Source: Carnegiea gigantea
Lineage: Eukaryota > Streptophyta > Magnoliopsida > Caryophyllales > Cactaceae
Assembly (NCBI GenBank): GCA_029747015.1
Contig: JAKOGI010000055.1
Coordinates: 1,403,501-1,467,500, forward strand
Direction: 5' to 3'
Length of the DNA stretch: 64,000 bases
Program-made: the position numbers and the translations under genes
Notes under the pieces: model-generated
What the model saw: the letters and a program-made list of their open reading frames with translations, nothing else
Told to the model about the DNA's origin: nothing
Database searches by the model: none
Shown: in pieces, positions 34,045-46,391 of the stretch
Layout: each line of letters opens with the position of its first letter
Position numbering within the stretch: the first letter of the stretch is position 1

Positions 34045-35517
34045 TGATGGGGATCCCTTAAGGAACACTAATTTAAATGGCCAAGATAGTTAAGGTAATC
34101 CTAATTAACCATCAAAAGTCTAAGGAATAACCTATATTTTGCTAAGGTTAAAAACAGATTGTCTCAGGTTAATTCCAGTTTTCTACCTAGTTTTGTTTCC
34201 TTTATTACTTCGATCACTATGAGATTTAAGTTTAATATTTTGCCATAAATTTGAAATTCAGGAAGTTCGCTTTCCAATAAAGCATGTTCTAAGTCATTAG
34301 GACTTCATTCACCCACCTAAATCAACCATTAAATCTAAACTGTCCAGGCTGCCTGGTTGAACCAGAATGTACCTGTATTTGTGTGCTTAATTACTTTGGC
34401 CTCCTTAAGGTTTAAGTTTGATATTTTTTGGTATTTTGGTTCCTTAAGATCTTGTATTTTAGGGTATGTAAAAATATTTGGGTTAAAATTCGTGTAAAAA
34501 TATAAGAATTAGGACATTTTTATAAATAGTGCAGGCTGGACCCTAGTTTTGACCAGTTCGGGTTTCCCGAGGTTCTAAACCATCAAATGAACTCATAAAT
34601 GTTTGATTCCACTTGGAATAGTTAGGCGACATCCAAAGCTTTCTAACCATATGTGGCAATCCAAATCTTGCCCACGCTTTGCATGGGATATGTGGCGTCC
34701 AAACCAAGCCTACATTCTTCTTGAATCTACCTAGTTGCACCTAATTGGTGCATTTGGTATTTGATGTCTTTCCAGCCATCCAATCTTGTCCAAATAGCAT
34801 GATTAGGAAGTGAAATGAGTCTTGGACAAAATCATGGAGTAACCAAATTAAGAACCAGTGAGGAACAAGTAAAGAAAGGTATAATTGATCTCATTGGCCA
34901 GCCACAAAGTACAAGTTCAGCCACCATTTTCTCTCTCCCCATGTGCTAGGAGCCGCTTGCTTGTTTGCTTACTTAGGTTGATTGTTATCAATATTATCTA
35001 GCTTATTTTTGTACATAAAGTTTTAATTAGCTTGATCAAATTGTGTTTAGGTAAAACCGATTTGATTGAGCTAGATTAGGTTGGATTGAGTTGGGTTAGA
35101 GGTTTTCTAACCTTGAACAAACCTCTTAACCTTTTATAGGCAGCCATGGATGTTTATATAAGGGCCTTAAGGACCTCATTTTGTACTAAGTTTTTATCCT
35201 TAAAATTGAATGAGAATATAAAGGACTGCTCTTGTTTCATTTAAACGGTTAACTTGCTTACCTCTAGCTAGGCCGGTTAGAGTGGTGATCAAGTGATTCT
35301 TAAGTCTTGATTAGGTTGTGATATCTATATCCTGAGTGAGCTCAAGGGCCCTAAACACAAGCTTAGTGGTGATATCTGTATCTACGTGGGAGTTTAGTTT
35401 CCTTTATCCCTTATTCTCTCTCGGATTCTCTTTAGACTCTCTTATGATTTCAGCTTGCTTTCTTTGCATTGGAACTCATATTTGAGAGTCAGTTGAATTT
35501 TCTCTAAAGATACATCA
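34045..35517 (+). mobile_element. Family A LTR3
   Basis: 1473 bp, uninterrupted. Starts TGATGGGG and ends GATACATCA. TATA box TATATAAGG at 35155-35163, leader module near 35270-35400, decayed primer binding site at 35522-35533. No coding sequence. Confidence 0.85.
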
Positions 35518-35646
35518 TATTTGGTATCAGACCTAAGAATCATCTTGGCCTTGAATCCAACCCCACATGCCACATTCCATCTCAAACACAACCTATTGCC
35601 CCAAACATAAAATCAATCCATAAAGAACCCTTAGAATTTGTCCATC

Positions 35647-36400
35647 ATGCCTTCATCTAGGAGCTTGAAGAAAGAGCTAGCCTTAATTGATTTTAAGCAC
35701 GTCAGCCTTGAAATCCTAAGATTTGATGGTAAAAAGGATGAATTTACATGCTGGATTTTAAAGGTGGAGCGAATCTTTACGTGTTGCAACCTTAACAATC
35801 AAGACAAGTTCAAAGTGGTTATGTCAAGATTGAGTGATTGTGCACTTCAATGGTGGTAGAATTAAAAGATTAAGAGAAGAAAGAATGGGACAGAGTAGGT
35901 GAGAACTTGGAAGAAGATGAGAAGTAAACTGATGGGTGCCTTTTGCCCACCCGCTTGCATGCCTAATCGTGTTTCTCTGCTTCCTAAAAAGAAAGACTCG
36001 AAGTCCTTATGTATGGACATCTTTCTTAACAAGGGGAGCTCATTTCCACCCCCTAAGCCAATGCTTTTAACCCCTTCCACCCCACAAACAAACCAAACTC
36101 CACAAGAATGCCTTGCCCTTTAAACTAGACCTAACCCCGGTCCTTTAAACCCTATGAGGTGTTTCAACTGCCAAAGCCTTGGTCAAACAGCCTTGGACTG
36201 TCCCAATAGGGAAATCATTTCCTTAGCCGAATAGGAGGCAGCCAAGGAGGAAAAGAAAGTTTTTCAAGAGGATAACCAAAACCAAGTTCAGGAGAAAGCT
36301 AATGTGGGAGAAATGCTTCTTTTGGGGAGAGTTTCGAGCAGTTTCTAAGGTGATAAGGATGAAAAAGCAAGAACATCAAGGTCTGTTCATTGATCATAAA
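35647..36400 (+). pseudogene. Family A gag, unit 3 (broken)
   Basis: Starts MPSSRSLKKELALIDFKHVS and keeps the gag domain in one frame up to the shared TAG after WW (35857-35859). Downstream the zinc knuckle reads CFNCQSLGQTALDC, so its histidine is lost. The 3' part of the unit (the counterpart of about 4560-4690 and 18375-18400) is deleted here. No enzyme genes. Confidence 0.75.
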
Positions 36401-36560
36401 TGAAAACACCTCAACCCTTAATCATCGAAATGGTTTGAAGAAAACAGCTTTTAGAAACAAAGGGGCTTGTTTGAGGCGTTAATTATATTTCAGCCAGATT
36501 CCAACCCATTAGTGCTTAACCATCATATTTGAGGGCAAATCCTCCTCAATAAGGGAAGGA
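36401..36560 (+). other. Family A internal 3, 3' end with polypurine tract
   Basis: Matches 18400-18555 after a short deletion and ends in a purine tract aagggaagga before LTR4. Non-coding. Confidence 0.7.
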
Positions 36561-36676
36561 TGATGGAGATCCCTTAAGGAAAACCAATTTAGAGATCCAA
36601 GGAGTCAAGGTAATCAAAATTAGCCATCAAAAGTGAGAGGAATAACACACATTCTGCTAAGCTTAAAAATAGATTG

Positions 36677-39600
36677 TGTAACACCCCCAGCCCCTAGGAT
36701 CAGGAGGGTTACGTTTCCGTACTTCTTACTTAATTCCTAGGATGCAACGGGCAAAGTTTCGCCTATAACTGATCGTTTCCCAGGCTAAAAGCCTTACAAC
36801 AAATCCCTGCATGGAATGGAGACATATAAAACTTCTATACCAAGCTCAACGGCTACACGCCGGAGTCCACAGCTCTACGGGACACTCGCCCAGAGTATAC
36901 CAACCATAAAGTTCATTAATAGAGAAGGAAATCAAATATACAACTCAACGGTTACAGAACCGGAGTACTGGGGTTTACATCCCATAACACAGCTAATTTC
37001 AACTAAAGACATCTAACTAATCAGATGGTCGGCTCACATGGCCATACAGAGCGACTCATAAACAATATGCATTGTACGAGCTAGAGAACTTAGTTTACAA
37101 CAATTACAAACTAGAAATACGTTATATTACATTGTTAAACTCATGAATCTACTTCTATATGGCACACATAACTCTTTTTCAACCAGGGGTAAACTTCAAC
37201 TCTGCATAAGTGGCTTGTCTATCGCCTGTCATAACAAAAGCCTAGGGAAAAAAGGGGAAAGAGTAATGGGGTGAGCAACCACATGCTCAGTGAGAATTCC
37301 CCAACTCCTTAAAACCAAAAAAATTATAGGCAATAATACTAACAATAGTCACATATCACGTATTTATACTTTACTATCATATTTGGCAATCATAGTCCCT
37401 AAGGAAAGATTACCCTCTTTAAACTTCATTCCAACTACTCAACTCAATTTTAGGCCCTCAATGACCAAACTTCCCTACTAGCAGGCATTCAGGCACATAA
37501 ACAAGTAGACAACAAGGATTGAATACAAAGGCCTTCAAACTCACATTTGAAAACATAGTGACTCTCGATAAATACCAAGAAGGGTTTATAACCCACACCA
37601 ACTCCTTTAAAGCTTATAATTCTTTCTAAAAGTTCTCAAAACATCTAAACTGGTAAGAAACACTTGTCAAGAACATACTTTCATAGAATATGCACATTAA
37701 AACGAATAATGCAACATTTGAAACTTCATTTGACTATACTTGGAAATCCTTTCATAAAAGATGAACAGGAGGTGCACATTTGAAAGCTTCCTTTCTTTTC
37801 TCAAAAACACTTTACTCAGTCTCTTGAGGCTCGTATTCTTTAAAAGAAACTCCTTTCTCACTTATTAGAAACTTACTCATGGCATAAAAACATCTTATTG
37901 TGCTCGCTAGGGAGGTCAACACCGCCCTTAAGTGAGATCGTTACTCTTAAGCTATGTTATCCTCGGGGTATACGTACTTAACTTTTTGTCAAAACGCGTC
38001 TTAGCAGAGCAAATCTAACCTCGATACTGTCCTCTGTGGAGCAACAACTCACACCAGGATAATCATATCCTGAGTCCAGTCCCCCTCAAGGTTTTCTTAC
38101 GCGTCACAACTTCATAACTTATCTGGGGAACAGCTCACATCAAGATAATTCATATCTTGAGTCCAGTTCCCAGGAACAGCTTACACCAAGATAATTCATA
38201 TCTTGAGTCCAAGTTCCTAACTTTTCTTTAGGGGGAAACAGCTCACGCCATCTTTGCGTCCAGTTTCCAGGAACAACTCACACCAAGATAACTCATATCT
38301 TGAGTCCAGTTCCTACCCTCTGGCCAATTGCCTAGCACTTTCTTAGCCTTTAAGATCGTATTTCATTTCTCTTTTTCAAATGCTTACTTTGCTGAAAACT
38401 TACTTTTTAACAAAACGACTATAATCTTTCTAAATGCTTATAGCTCATTTCGTTGTTTATTTAAAAACTTCTTATAAACGTACTAACTCGTAAAATGACT
38501 TTACTTTTAACTTTAAAAGCTTCTTATAAACGTAATACGTTTACTAATTCGTAAAACGACTTCGTTTCCAGCTAAAAAGCTTCGTATAAATGTAATTAGT
38601 TTGCTAAATCGTAAAACGATTTCGTTTTCAACTTAAAAGCTTCTGAATAACGCAATACGTTTGTTAGTTTGTAAAACGACTTTGTTTTAAACTTACAAGC
38701 TTCTTATAAACAAAATAAGATTTGTTAACACGTAAATCGGCTACGTAAATAACTTAAAGGCTTCTTATAAATGTAAAATGTTTACCAAATCATAAAACGA
38801 CTTAGTTTCTAACTTAAATGCTTCGTATAAATGTAATTGGGTTGCTAAATCGTAAAACGACTTCGTTTTCAACTTAGAAGTTTCGTATAGATGTATTAAG
38901 TTTACTAAATTGTAAAACGATTTCGTTTTCAACTTAGAAGCTACATATAAATGTAATAAGGTTGCGAAATCGTAAAACGACTTCGTTTTCAACTTTAAAA
39001 CTTCTTATAAATGTAAAACGATTGCTAACTCGTAAGACGACTTCACTTTTTAGCTAAAAAGCTTCTTTTAAACGTAATACGTTTGTTAAATCGTAGATCG
39101 AAACTCGTTTGAGACATAACGTGCTTAGTTAACATTTAATTCAAACTAAGTTCAAAATCGAAACCCATTTGAGACTTAAATCCTTAGTTAGCAATAAGTG
39201 CAAGTAGGATTCATTTGAAAATTCCATTTTAACTCAAAGAGAGCTGCTTAAGCAAATTAAGACCTTCGATCGCTCTCAAGCTCATTATTATTCAAAACTT
39301 AACTCAAAATAATTAGTTAGCGCGTAGCTCAAATTAGATTCGAAATAAAAACTTCAGTTGTCATTCTATAGCTCGTTTCAATTCCTTTTAAACTCAAGAA
39401 GGGTGTATAAATAAACTAAAAGCTTAAAACGTTCCCAAACTTGCTACTATTCAAAAACTTAAAGCACTTGGCTCATTTATGAGGCAAACATCTCTTCATA
39501 AACTTTCTATGTAAATTCTTCTTGAAACGTAACGGTTTTACTAGCTCTTAACTTGAAATTTCATAGAGACTCAAGTAAGCAAATAGCATACAAATCAGCT

Positions 39601-41675
39601 AAACACAAAATTAGCACCTTAAGATGCTCTTTTTAGGTTGTCTAAATTCTTTTAAACGCAAGGAGAAGTCATACACTAACCGATGCCTTAAAACATCTTC
39701 GAACTCACTTTTAGTTTGCTTTTAAACTTCCTAAACCTATCAACTCTTCAGTCGAATCACCAACTGAGCAGTTTGACGGTTTAGGACCTTTTTACACTTT
39801 AGACGTCCTAACACGCGAATAAACAACTAACAAACATAAAAGTATTTTCAAACGTGTAAAACAAAGTTTCTAAATGACATTTCCTTTTTAAAGACGTCTA
39901 AAGTTTCAAGAATCAATCACATAACGTCACATAGTATATTGGGGAAAAAGGGTTCACATATAGCACATTCATACACTTCATATCACAACTCATTAAGCCA
40001 CACATGGCCTCGCAATCCACACGATTCGGGCAATTCACAGCCCTATCTCCCTCCTCACACAGCACCGACCACAAGAACCTCAAACCACTCAATAGTTCCA
40101 CCTCAAACCATCCAACTACCAAACTCGGTTCAATATTGACATGTATAAACCGACAGTACATAAAACGATCGTACATAGGTGTAATATTCATACTTAATAG
40201 CCAACTTAAGATTTAACATGCTAAACTAATGCAAATAGAAACTTCAGGTGATATTTACCTTCCTGTTCGCAAACCATTATACGTAGGCATAGTATTTCCT
40301 TTGTAATTACCAAGAATAAACCATTAACATGCTCAAACTGACTTAGCCATAACGTTTAGACATTATTCAGCTTACACCACAATTACTTCAATCGTCCAAC
40401 TAGCACCCCTAAGCATTAAATAGTCCTTCGGAAGCGACAACTAATGCTACAACAGCCCACTATCAACATTCTATTTAGTTTCGAATCCTTAATTTAATCG
40501 GTTCGTTCAAACATGCTTTTACTCAACAAGCGATTCACTAAAATCAATACCATACTTATAATTTCTCAATATCGATTCTAACTTCCCCAAATTGATTTCT
40601 AAACTTAGAATTATCATGCATCAACTAAACTTAGCTAAAATCATTGGAAATTAACAATAATTTAGAAGGAAAGGAACCCTCACTTCGATTTCGAGCTCGG
40701 TGTTTGATCGAAGGCTGACTTGGCTTGACTTTAGGGCTCGAATGACTCCAATTTCTTCGGCTTTTGCTCACCCATGCATGGTGAGGACCCAAATCACGCC
40801 CAATTTTCCAAAAATTCGAACTCTAAAATAGACCCAAACTCACTCACTGAATTGAGGTTGAATTGGGGTTTGAAAGCAACGATTTCTGCTCTATTTTATA
40901 GGAAATTAAAGCAACTAAGAGTGGAATAGCACAGCCTTACCTGGGCACGCATTCGAGCTTCAATTTGGCATCCTAAACCTCCACAATCGCAGCAAGGGCT
41001 TCGAATTTCGACCCAGATTTCGCACCAAACAGGACCTAGCTCTTGGGGGAGGCCGATTGGGTGGAATTTGCGGTTGTGTGGGGCGAAAATTTGCTGGGCT
41101 TTGAGCTTGGAAGTGACGTTAATGGAGGAGGAGAGGAGGAGGAAGAAGAAGAGTAGCAGAGAGAGAGGAGAGAGAGAGTGTCAGGGGGGTGGTCACGACA
41201 GCCAAAAGAAGAAGGGCTACGTCTAGAAATTAGTAACATACCTTTCTTCTACTATTATTTATTTGTCCCAAACTGATTCATATTCGATATCGCTAGTGTA
41301 CTTCGTAAGCCGAATTCTAAACTCAAATCGATAATATAATCCTTCATCAACTATTCATTCTCAAATCTCTTTAGGTTCGATTTAATAACATCGAACTACT
41401 TCTATGATTGACAACCTAATTGTATTCGAGTTCCTACTTGAATTAGTAGTCGCTAATAACCGTTAATAGCACTTATTAAAAATGATTGAATGATTTTCAA
41501 AACTAATAACAATAATATTATTACTGGTGGCAAAAATATTCTTTTTAATAAAATCAGTGGTCATATAGGCACTTAGAAAATAATTTTAGCTCATATCGCT
41601 AATAAAATACGGTTTTTATAACGCAAAAGGGTATCACGAACAACTCGACGGAATATAAAGTACGCAGGCCTTACA
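36677..41675 (-). mobile_element. C1 3' LTR
   Basis: 4999 bp, uninterrupted. It holds a cluster of ~45-50 bp repeats near 38110-38310 (CACACCAAGATAA..TCATATCTTGAG), a ~60-bp tandem array (38470-39100), a TATA-type box (40891-40900) and a GA-rich tract near 41120-41190. Serine/proline-rich frames over the GA tract are artefacts of the repeat. No genes. Confidence 0.9.
38470..39100. repeat. ~60-bp tandem repeat array in C1 3' LTR
   Basis: About ten to eleven diverged units, each with CGTAAAACGACTTCGTTTTC, CTTATAAA-type and TTGCTAAAT elements. The unit is a multiple of three, so a minus-strand frame (38765-38992) shows repeated KTKSFYDL..LHLYE words. The other LTR carries the same array at about 52290-52920. 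Confidence 0.85.
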
Positions 41676-41710
41676 CTCTCCCCCCTTAAAAGAATTTCGT
41701 CCTCGAAATT
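41676..41710 (-). other. C1 polypurine tract and conserved 3' box
   Basis: The minus strand reads AATTTCGAGGACGAAATT followed by the purine tract TTTAAGGGGGGAGAG against the 3' LTR. This is typical of Tekay/Del and related chromoviruses. Confidence 0.8.
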
Positions 41711-41719
41711 GCTTACTTG

Positions 41720-41869
41720 TTAGAAATAACGGGGGCGTACTTCTTTCGCACTCCTTTCACAATCCCAATCTACTTCATGCTTAGCGATCCACTCCGTCTC
41801 CAAAGTAACATTCCCTTCTTGGGTTTCTAGTCGCACCAAATCATCAGGGGGTGTTTTCCCTTGTATCAT
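41720..41869 (-). CDS. Short conserved-looking frame between gag and PPT in C1 (49 aa)
   Basis: Possible product starts MIQGKTPPDDLVRLETQEGN and ends SAKEVRPRYF, stopping just before the conserved 3' box. It occupies the place where the 3' end of pol would lie in a full element, so it may be the last fragment of a deleted polyprotein. I do not recognise the family. Upstream of its ATG the frame soon closes. Translation is doubtful. Confidence 0.3.
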   Translation of the reverse strand: MIQGKTPPDDLVRLETQEGNVTLETEWIAKHEVDWDCERSAKEVRPRYF

Positions 41870-42091
41870 ATAACTCAATCTTTACAGGTATGACTGGTAT
41901 GGTAGATACTTCCTAAGGAAGAGCTCATGAAATGTTGCATACACATCTCATGAGGTTTACTAACAAGTTCCTTTGTAATTCAAGAATGACAAGCGGGGAA
42001 GCAGTACTAGAATGACAGGATGGGGCAGAAAGTTGGTTACTAAGAGAATACCTGACCTTGTGTTGGCAGGTTCCCAAGTCTCTTTTCCCTT

Positions 42092-43051
42092 CTAGCTAAG
42101 CATTCGACTGCCAGTTTGTGGCTTCTGGTTGCTTTTATTATCCCCTGAGGGAGTGCCAATGGTTAGGCGATATCGTTGTGTCACTGGCTTGATTCCCATT
42201 CCGGATCTTTGAGTGTGACATCGACTATTCCATGTGACCCTTGGGCAATTAGTGGCTTTGTGACCCATATCACCACATTCAAAACATGAGCCCGTAAAGC
42301 TTCTGCAAGGGCCAGGGTGCTGAAGTCCACACTGGCCATAGGTTTTCCTTGGTTTACATTGAACAGCTTGCTTTCCCTTATCCTGTTTTATCTCAGATTT
42401 AAACCTTCTAAAGTTTTTGCTTCCTTGGGAATTGGATTTTCCAGGGCCAATTTCCCTCTTTGCTCGGTCTTTTTCTTTGTTTTCAATCTTGGTCTCATCT
42501 ATGATGCGGGCTACCTTCACAACCTTCTGGTACATTTTTTGGAAGTTGGTATATACGTACCCCACTATTATCTGCTTTATTTCTCCTTTTAATCCCTGTT
42601 CAAAGTGGTTCATTCTTATTTCCTCTGTGGCCACCTGATTTGGAGCAAATCGGCTCAGCTCATTGAACTTCGCCGCATATTCCATCATTCTCATTTCTCC
42701 TTGTTTCAAGCGTAAAAACTCCCATTCTTTAACCCTTCTTACATCTCGAGGGTGATATTGAGCGTCCATCAAGGCTTTCAGTTGGTTCCAGGTTAACACC
42801 GGTTCACCTACCCTAGGTTTCACTAATTCCCACTGGAATTCAGCTTCTTTTTCAAATTGGTAAGCGGCTAGGTGCACCTTGAACCTCTCAGGGCACTCTA
42901 TGATCTCAAATAAGTTTTCCATTCTCCGAAGCCACTCCTCATATACCATAGGGTCAGTTCCACCTTCAAACTTGGGAGGTTTAAGCTTATTAAATTGACA
43001 TATCATCTCCATGGCAGTTGGTTCTGGTATGAGTTCGCATCGAGGAGGCAT
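42092..43051 (-). CDS. C1 Gag with zinc knuckle
   Basis: 319 residues, open throughout. Residues about 15-170 are a retrotransposon gag domain (LKPPKFEGGTDPMVYEEWL, RMENLFEIIECPERFKVHL, FEKEAEFQWEL, LTWNQLKALMDAQYHPRDV, RLKQGEMRMMEYAAKFNEL, EEIRMNHFEQGLKGEIK). A basic region follows. Then comes CGLQHPGPC and the nucleocapsid knuckle CFECGDMGHKATNC (residues 256-269, 42245-42286), the pairing usual in Tekay/Del Gag. It ends without protease. Role: RNA binding and particle assembly. The intact frame next to a missing pol suggests selection for Gag or a recent loss of pol. Confidence 0.85.
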   Translation of the reverse strand: MPPRCELIPEPTAMEMICQFNKLKPPKFEGGTDPMVYEEWLRRMENLFEIIECPERFKVHLAAYQFEKEAEFQWELVKPRVGEPVLTWNQLKALMDAQYHPRDVRRVKEWEFLRLKQGEMRMMEYAAKFNELSRFAPNQVATEEIRMNHFEQGLKGEIKQIIVGYVYTNFQKMYQKVVKVARIIDETKIENKEKDRAKREIGPGKSNSQGSKNFRRFKSEIKQDKGKQAVQCKPRKTYGQCGLQHPGPCRSFTGSCFECGDMGHKATNCPRVTWNSRCHTQRSGMGIKPVTQRYRLTIGTPSGDNKSNQKPQTGSRMLS

Positions 43052-43715
43052 CTATCACACAATTACACAAGGAATCACTTAGTTCTAATTTCAACTAGGA
43101 TGGACTTCCTTGGTTAATGAAATGATTCGCAAATGGTGAGAGTTGTTATCAATAGCCCCAAGTGTAGTTCAGTTCAACTTTCATATAGTCATACGCGCAT
43201 ATCACATCTTATTCAAAGGAAATACACGTGCATGCTTACACAAACTAGTGAGTCTATAATGCTTGGCTAGCACCAACTGCACTTATTTCGTTGAACACTG
43301 ATAGCGTGACTTAGGAGTCACGAGAGATCTCATCATCCTAGTAGTTCATAATTTAAAGAAAATAAACTAAAAGCGTTTATATTCTAACATACGATTCACA
43401 TTTATCCGATTGGCTTTAGTGGATCACACAAAAGTCAATCAATCAAGTCAACTGGCACATTAGGAACATATTTGCATCAATGGTGCATGCACAACATCAC
43501 TTCAAGGTGGGGGGAAGCTACTTAACTCTTATACTAACGCATAACTTGTCCCTCTTAGTCAATCGACTTACTCGAGCCACACATAAGTCAGAAATGTCCA
43601 TACTATAAGGCACACTTGCACACAAAGGAGACATATGTCACATAATCACAGAGTATTCCTAGATAACTAGATGAAATGCAAGACTCAAGTCGCGGCCTAT
43701 GGTTGCAGGACCTTT

Positions 43716-43727
43716 GCTCTGATACCA
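43716..43727 (-). other. C1 primer binding site
   Basis: The minus strand reads TGGTATCAGAGC, four bases from the 5' LTR at 43732. Confidence 0.85.
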
Positions 43728-45282
43728 TCAATGTAACACCCCCAACCCCTAGGGTCAGGAGCGTTACGTTTTCTTACTTCTTAATTCTTGGGATGAAACG
43801 GACAGAGTTTCGCCTATAAAATGATCATTTCCTAGGCTAAAAGCCTTACAACAAATCCCTGCATGGAATGGAAACATATAAAACTTTTAGAACAAGCTCA
43901 ATGGCTACACGCCGGAGTCCACAGCTCTACGGGACACTCGCCCGGAGTACACCAATCATAAAGTTCATTAATAGAGAAGAAAATCAAATATACAACTCAA
44001 CGGTTACACTGGGGTTTACATCCCAGAACACAGCTAATTTCAACTAAAGACATCTAACCAATCAGATGGTTGGCTCACATGGCCATATAGAGCGACTCAT
44101 AAACAATATGCATTATATGAGCTAAAGAACTTAGTTTACAACAATTACAAACTAGAAATACATTATATTACATCGTTAAACTCATGAATCTACTTCTATA
44201 TGGCACACATAACTCTTTTTCAACCAGGGGTAAACTTCAACTCCGCATAAGTGGCTTGACGGTCGCCTGTCATAGCAAAAGCCTGGGGAAAAAAGGGGAA
44301 ATAGTAATGGGGTGAACAACCACACGCTCAGTTAGAATTCCCCTACTCCTTAAAACCAAAACAATTACAGGCAATAATACTAATAATAGTCACATATCAC
44401 GTATTTATACTTTACTATCATATTAGGCAATCATAGTCCCCAAGGAAAGATTACCCTCCTTAAGCTTCATTCCAACAACTCAACTCAATTTTAGGCCCTC
44501 AATGACCAAACTTCCCTACTAGCAGGCATTCAGGCACATAAATAAGTAGACAATAAGGATTGTATACAAAGGCCTTCAAACTCACTTTTGAAAACATAGT
44601 GACTCTCGATAAATACCAGGAAGGGTTTATAACCCACACCAACTCCTTTAAAGCTTATAATTCTTTCTAAAAGTTCTCAAAACATCTAAACTGGTAAGAA
44701 AGACTTGTCAAGAACATACTTTCACAGAATATGCACATTGAAACGAATAATACAACATTTGAAACTTCATTTGACTATACTTGGAAATCCTTTCATAAAA
44801 GATGAACAGGAGGTGCACATTTGAAAGCTTTCTTTCTTTTCTCAAAAAAACTTTACTCAATCTCTTAAGGCTCGTATTCTTTTAAAAAAACTCCTTTTCT
44901 CACTTACTAGAAACTTACTCATAGCACAAAAACATCTTATTGTGCTGGCTAGGGAGGTCAACACCACCCTTAAGTGAGATCGTCACTCTTAATGTACGTT
45001 ATCCCCGGGGTATACGTACTTAACTTTTTACCAAAACGCGTCTTAGCAGAGCAAATCTAACCTCGATACTGTCCCCTATGGGGCAACAACTCACACCAGG
45101 ATAATCATATCCTGAGTCCAGTCCCTCTCAAGGTTTTCTTACGCGTCACAACTTCATAACATATCTGGGGAACAGCTCATACCAAGATAATTCATATCTT
45201 GAGCCCAGTTCCCAAGAACAACTCACACCAAGATAATTCATATCTTGAGTCCAATTCCTAACTTTTCTTTAGGGGGAAACAA

Positions 45283-46391
45283 TGATGTATGTGTGCATGG
45301 AAAGTGATCCAAATCAAACTCAAACTCAAAACAAACCAAAGTGAAAAGAGAAATGAAAGATGGATGAGATGGAAGAAGATCTTCACCACACAAGAAAAGG
45401 ATAGAACAAGACCTTGTAATTGAGATAATCCTTCACGGAGCCACTCAATGACTTGATCTAGGGCTAATTCTCTTGTCTTAACCAAGGAATCACTCCAATG
45501 GAGAAGATAGAGAACCTAGAACACCACTTGAATTTGCCACAATTCAAGATATAGAACTAGGAATTTTAGATGCACTTTTGAGAAACACACTCAAAGTACT
45601 TGTATTGCTTTTGGAAATCTCATACAATCTAAATGACAAGCATCACATGCCCCTCCTCTTTTATAAGCTCAGCAAAAGACAACCAAAAGACTCAACAACT
45701 CCTAACAATTAAAACTAGCCAATGAAAAGACTAAGTAAAATGAAAAGACTCATCATAAAAGGGATGGGGGAGGTTATAAGGAATATTCTAGGATTTCTAT
45801 TAGCTGATTATCTCCATCTAGAAGCCTCCAAAATGTGCACAATATCAGCCACACAAACACATGTAACCGAAGACTCTTCACTTTCCCAGAATTAATCCTT
45901 GCAGCTGCCTCAACTTCAACAGAGTATATCTTCCAGAATACTCGGCCAAAACACGCGTTCTTGGGCTTGCTAGAAAGCCTTGGAAGTCTATTTTCTAGAA
46001 TGAGCTTATTTGCTCAATTGGGATAAGCGGTTTAAAAGGTATGGCCCAAACAATGCACCTATCTTAGACTGGATTGGATCAGAATAATGTACCTTTGAGT
46101 GATATTTTGCCCAATCAAATGATGTCCAAATTAAACAAACTTGGGCTTATTTTAAAGCTGAAATCTTAAGCTTCCAAAGCATATGGGCCCTCAAGTTGTG
46201 GGTCTACTTGAGCTTGTCCAAAAGTTGCCACAGAAATTACCTTCCGCAGGGACGAATCGGGCACTAATTCTTCCGGAAGGAATAAAACTTTTTTACAGAG
46301 TTTTGCCACGTCTTTGACTTCTTGAAGCTTGATTGGGTCTTCCTTGGGCTGGGCTTGATGGTCTTTGGGCCGTTCATGATGGTCTCCATCA
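45283..46391 (-). mobile_element. G1 3' LTR
   Basis: 1109 bp, starts TGATGGAGACC at 46391 and ends ACATCA at 45283. The pol frame runs about 75 codons into it, to 46166. No other gene. Confidence 0.95.

Noticed and set aside
38110..38310. CRISPR-like spaced repeats in the C1 LTR
   Set aside because: Direct repeats of ~45-50 bp without regular unique spacers, inside a plant LTR and present in both LTR copies.
41036..41239. Serine/proline-rich frames here and at 54861-55061
   Set aside because: They come from the CT/GA-rich tract in the C1 LTRs and have no conserved protein character.
45835..46026. Antisense frame in G1 3' LTR, repeated at 51506-51697
   Set aside because: Duplicated with the LTR, antisense to the element, without motifs.
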